Assembly: GCF_018847975.1 (NCBI RefSeq) | Contig: NZ_CP072597.1 | Span: 4,689,001 to 4,753,000 of the forward strand | Origin: Lysobacter sp. K5869 | GTDB lineage: Bacteria; Pseudomonadota; Gammaproteobacteria; Xanthomonadales; Xanthomonadaceae | DNA: 64,000 nt | Direction: 5' to 3' | Shown here: piece after piece, positions 61,395-64,000 of the stretch | Layout of the letters: every line of letters starts with the position of its first letter | Numbering within the stretch: the stretch's first letter is position 1 | The notes under the pieces: generated by a model | Told to the model about the DNA's origin: nothing | Databases searched by the model: none | The model's input: only the letters and a program-made list of their open reading frames with translations | Translations under genes and position numbers: made by a program

Positions 61395-62891
61395 ATGTCG
61401 AGAGGCCTGTTCATCACCAAGCCGGTGGGACCCGCCGCGCACGTAGACGCGGGTGAAATCCACGGCAGCCTGCAGGGAGAGGGCTCGCTCAAACGAGCGC
61501 TGACTGCGAAACACTTGGTGATGCTGGGCATCGGCGGCGTTATCGGCGCCGGTATCTTCGTCCTCACCGGTCAGGCTGCGGCGATCCACGCCGGTCCGGC
61601 CGTGGTTCTGAGCTTCATCTTCGCCGGCATCGCCTGCGCCTTCGCCGGCCTGTGCTACGCCGAGTTCGCGGCGATGCTGCCGGTCTCGGGCAGCGCCTAC
61701 TCCTATTCCTATGCGACCCTGGGCGAGTTGGTGGCCTGGTTTATCGGCTGGAATCTGGTGCTAGAGTACTTGTTCGCCGCCTCCACCGTCGCGGTGGGCT
61801 GGTCGGGCTACTTCAACGAACTACTTCAATTGATCAGTACCTGGATAGGGACGGACGTCACCTTACCAAAGGTGCTGGCGTCGGCTCCGTACACCTTCGT
61901 CGAAGGCCACATCCAGGCGACCGGCACCATCATCAACCTACCGGCGGTGTGCATCGTCGCCGCGCTCAGCGGTCTTTGCTACGTCGGCATCACCCAGTCG
62001 GCCTTCATCAATTCGATCATCGTCGCCATCAAACTAGTGGTGATTCTGCTGTTTCTGGCCTTCGCCATCCGCTACATCAACCCCGGCAATTGGACCCCGT
62101 TCATTCCGCCGAACGAAGGACCGGGCCAATTCGGCTGGAGCGGCGTGTATCGGGCGGCTTCCGTGGTGTTCTTCTCCTATATCGGTTTCGACGCGGTCTC
62201 CACTGCCGCCGGCGAAGCGAAGAACCCGCAGCGCGACATGCCCATCGGCATTCTCGGCTCGTTGTTCATCTGCACTATTCTCTATGTGCTGGTCTCGCTG
62301 ACCCTGACCGGCATCGCCGACTTCCGCACCCTCAACACGCCCGAGCCGGTCGCGACCGCGCTGAGCAATTACGCATCGCTGGATTGGCTGCGCACCATCG
62401 TCGTGCTCGGCGCCCTGGCGGGTTTGAGCTCGGTGGTGCTGGTGATGCTCATGGGTCAACCGCGCATTTTCTTCACCATGTCGCAAGACGGCCTGATCCC
62501 GAAGGTGTTCTCCAAGGTGCACCCGAAGTTCCAGACCCCGTACGTCGGCACCATCATCGTCGGTATCTTCGCTTGCGCCATCGCGGGCCTATTCCCGATC
62601 GATGTGCTCGGCCAGTTGGTGTCGATGGGCACCCTGCTCGCCTTCGCCACGGTTTGCATCGGCGTGTTGGTGCTTCGCTATACCCGTCCGGACCTACACC
62701 GTCCGTTCAAAGTGCCGTTCGTGTGGGGCGTCTGCGTTCTCGGCGCGGCAGCGTGCTTGTTCCTGTTCTGGCAGGCGTTCGCCGAACATTGGCGACTGAT
62801 GGTGGGCTGGACCATCATCGGTTTCGCGATCTATCTGGTTTACGGCTACCGCAACAGCAAGCTGCGCAAGGCGGCGGGCGGCAAGGCCTGA
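61395..62891 (+). CDS. APC-family amino acid permease 1
   Basis: The 498-residue inner-membrane transporter has 12 to 13 hydrophobic segments. The APC signature lies in the first helix (MLGIGGVIGAGIFVLTGQAA, about 43-62) and PVSGSAYSYSYATLGELVAW in the third, with a YIGFDAVSTAAGEAKNPQRD conserved loop near 265. These place it with the cationic amino acid transporter (CAT/YfnA) subgroup. A strong GGGAG ribosome binding site and the terminator at 62914 define a single-gene unit. Exact substrate unknown. Confidence 0.92.
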   Translation: MSRGLFITKPVGPAAHVDAGEIHGSLQGEGSLKRALTAKHLVMLGIGGVIGAGIFVLTGQAAAIHAGPAVVLSFIFAGIACAFAGLCYAEFAAMLPVSGSAYSYSYATLGELVAWFIGWNLVLEYLFAASTVAVGWSGYFNELLQLISTWIGTDVTLPKVLASAPYTFVEGHIQATGTIINLPAVCIVAALSGLCYVGITQSAFINSIIVAIKLVVILLFLAFAIRYINPGNWTPFIPPNEGPGQFGWSGVYRAASVVFFSYIGFDAVSTAAGEAKNPQRDMPIGILGSLFICTILYVLVSLTLTGIADFRTLNTPEPVATALSNYASLDWLRTIVVLGALAGLSSVVLVMLMGQPRIFFTMSQDGLIPKVFSKVHPKFQTPYVGTIIVGIFACAIAGLFPIDVLGQLVSMGTLLAFATVCIGVLVLRYTRPDLHRPFKVPFVWGVCVLGAAACLFLFWQAFAEHWRLMVGWTIIGFAIYLVYGYRNSKLRKAAGGKA

Positions 62892-62913
62892 GCCGCGCGG
62901 ACACATGATTCGA

Positions 62914-62944
62914 GGCCGGCGGAGATTCCGCCGGCCTTTTTCCT
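62914..62944 (+). terminator. Intrinsic terminator after permease 1
   Basis: AGGCCGGCGGA and TCCGCCGGCCT form an 11-bp stem around GAT, followed by TTTT and further pyrimidines. Confidence 0.9.
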
Positions 62945-63060
62945 TTTCACGCTGCCGCATTTCCATCGCGCCGACCGCGATCCCGAGTGTTCAGTCCGTT
63001 GAGGTCGTCGTTTCCGCCAAGGCGGGAGTCGAAAGCTTCATCGAGGCGCGACGCTGAAGT

Positions 63061-63092
63061 CCCTGGATTCCCGCTTTCGCGGGAATGACGAG
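63061..63092. repeat. Single CATTCC-family element
   Basis: GGATTCCCGCTTTCGCGGGA with the flanking ATGACG is a variant of the CCGTCATTCCGGCGAAAGCC element found at 23.2, 39.0 and 55.1 kb. Here it is a lone copy with its own small hairpin (TCCCGCTTTCGCGGGA) between the two permease genes. Confidence 0.75.
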
Positions 63093-63141
63093 GTCAGGAT
63101 TCCGACACCGGCGAGCACCGCAACACCAGGACGAATCACAC

Positions 63142-64000
63142 ATGCTGCAACAACTCCGGGCGACCAAACACCCGCACGCCGCCCACACCGAGGCCGAAGG
63201 ACTCAGCCTGCACCGCACCCTCGGCCCCTGGGGCCTGACCGCGCTCGGCATCGGCGCGGTGATCGGCGGCGGCATCTTCGTCATCACCGGCAAGGCCGCG
63301 GCCGAACACGCGGGGCCGGCGATCATGCTGTCCTTCATCCTCGCCGCGATCTGCTGCACCTTCTGCGCGCTGGCCTACGCCGAGTTCGCGGCGATGGTGC
63401 CGGTCTCCGGCAGCGCCTACACCTACACCTACGCCACTTTGGGCGAGCTGTCGGCGTGGTTCATCGGCTGGATGCTGATCCTGGAATACGGCGTCTCCGC
63501 CTCGGCGGTGGCGGTCAGTTGGACCGGCTATTTCCTGAGTTTATTGCAGCACTTCGACATCACCTTGCCCGCGGCCCTGGTGCAGGCGCCGCTGGACGCC
63601 AAGCTGCGCCCGACCGGCGCCATCGCCAACCTGCCGGCCGCCGCCATCGTGCTGCTGCTGACGTGGCTGTGCTATGTCGGCATCCGCAAGTCCTCGGCCA
63701 TGAACATGGCGATGGTGCTGCTGAAGTCGGGCCTGATCGTGCTGGTGATCGCGGTCGGCTGGAAGTACGTCAATCCCGAGCTGTGGACGCCCTTCATCCC
63801 CGAGTCGCAAGGCCACGGCAAGTACGGCTGGGAAGGCGTGCTGCGCGGCGCCTCGATGGTGTTCTTCGCCTACATCGGCTTCGAGGCGGTGTCGGTGGCG
63901 GCGCAGGAATCGCACAAGCCGCAGAAGGACATGCCGATCGGCATGATGGCCTCGCTGGCGATCTGCACCGTGCTCTACATCGGCATGGCCGCGGTGATGA
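63142..64000 (+). CDS. APC-family amino acid permease 2, 3' end outside window
   Basis: The visible 286 codons encode a paralogue of permease 1: ALGIGAVIGGGIFVITGKAA in the first helix, PVSGSAYTYTYATLGELSAW, and FFAYIGFEAVSVAAQESHKP with PQKDMPIG. The frame is open at the window edge. The 250-bp spacer contains a terminator and a repeat, so the genes are adjacent but independently transcribed. Same CAT/YfnA-like subgroup; substrate unknown. Confidence 0.9.
   Translation, partial: MLQQLRATKHPHAAHTEAEGLSLHRTLGPWGLTALGIGAVIGGGIFVITGKAAAEHAGPAIMLSFILAAICCTFCALAYAEFAAMVPVSGSAYTYTYATLGELSAWFIGWMLILEYGVSASAVAVSWTGYFLSLLQHFDITLPAALVQAPLDAKLRPTGAIANLPAAAIVLLLTWLCYVGIRKSSAMNMAMVLLKSGLIVLVIAVGWKYVNPELWTPFIPESQGHGKYGWEGVLRGASMVFFAYIGFEAVSVAAQESHKPQKDMPIGMMASLAICTVLYIGMAAVM

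Overview
The window is GC-rich DNA (roughly 70% G+C by eye) from a gammaproteobacterium of the Xanthomonadaceae, most likely Lysobacter or a close relative. This is inferred from gene content and style: a subtilisin autotransporter, a Tat-exported phosphocholine-type phospholipase C, many small lipoproteins, small Cys-rich secreted proteins, a Coq7-type hydroxylase, and dense intergenic inverted repeats of the TGTAGGAGC(T/G)GCGC type. I saw no tRNA, rRNA, CRISPR array, prophage or transposase gene.

Left part (1-30.3 kb). A papain-like protease fused to an alpha/beta-hydrolase-like region runs off the left edge. Next come genes for leucine and isovalerate breakdown, scattered over about 26 kb: leucine dehydrogenase, isovaleryl-CoA dehydrogenase (liuA), a thiolase, both methylcrotonyl-CoA carboxylase subunits (liuB, liuD), methylglutaconyl-CoA hydratase (liuC) and HMG-CoA lyase (liuE). 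Only the branched-chain 2-oxoacid dehydrogenase step is missing from the route leucine to acetyl-CoA plus acetoacetate. Between them sit an alpha-carbonic anhydrase, the autotransporter, two Ala-rich lipoproteins, an HscC-type Hsp70 with two membrane-anchored J-like proteins, a bactofilin pair, and a feo ferrous-iron operon behind a Fur-box-like site. A PAS/GGDEF/EAL protein is translationally coupled to liuE.

Middle part (30.3-42.8 kb). A 184-bp tandem array of inverted repeats is followed by a ureohydrolase/DUF1989 pair with a divergent LysR regulator, a Cys-rich secreted peptide, an orphan MazF/PemK-like toxin, a class IV aminotransferase with a divergent GcvA-like LysR, several lipoproteins and small unknowns, a tandem pair of six-cysteine secreted peptides, a membrane-protein trio and a UGT-like glycosyltransferase.

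Right part (42.8-64 kb). A short lower-GC accessory patch holds two unknown genes. It is followed by a tight operon of an HExxH protease, a DUF4288 protein and an Imm5-like immunity protein. Then come a palindrome-rich non-coding stretch, a monohaem cytochrome-like protein, a 615-residue orphan protein, GNAT enzymes, lipoproteins, a short-chain dehydrogenase, EfpL (YeiP), phospholipase C, a GFA-type zinc protein, a methyltransferase, a higher-order repeat array (344-bp dimer units), Coq7, a Nudix hydrolase and two successive APC-family amino acid permeases; the second runs off the right edge.

The most interesting items are the J-like proteins with RPD in place of HPD, the DUF1989/ureohydrolase unit, the six-Cys peptide pair, the Imm5 operon, and several layers of repeat architecture. 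Functional calls rest on recognising motifs and families by eye; no database search was run.
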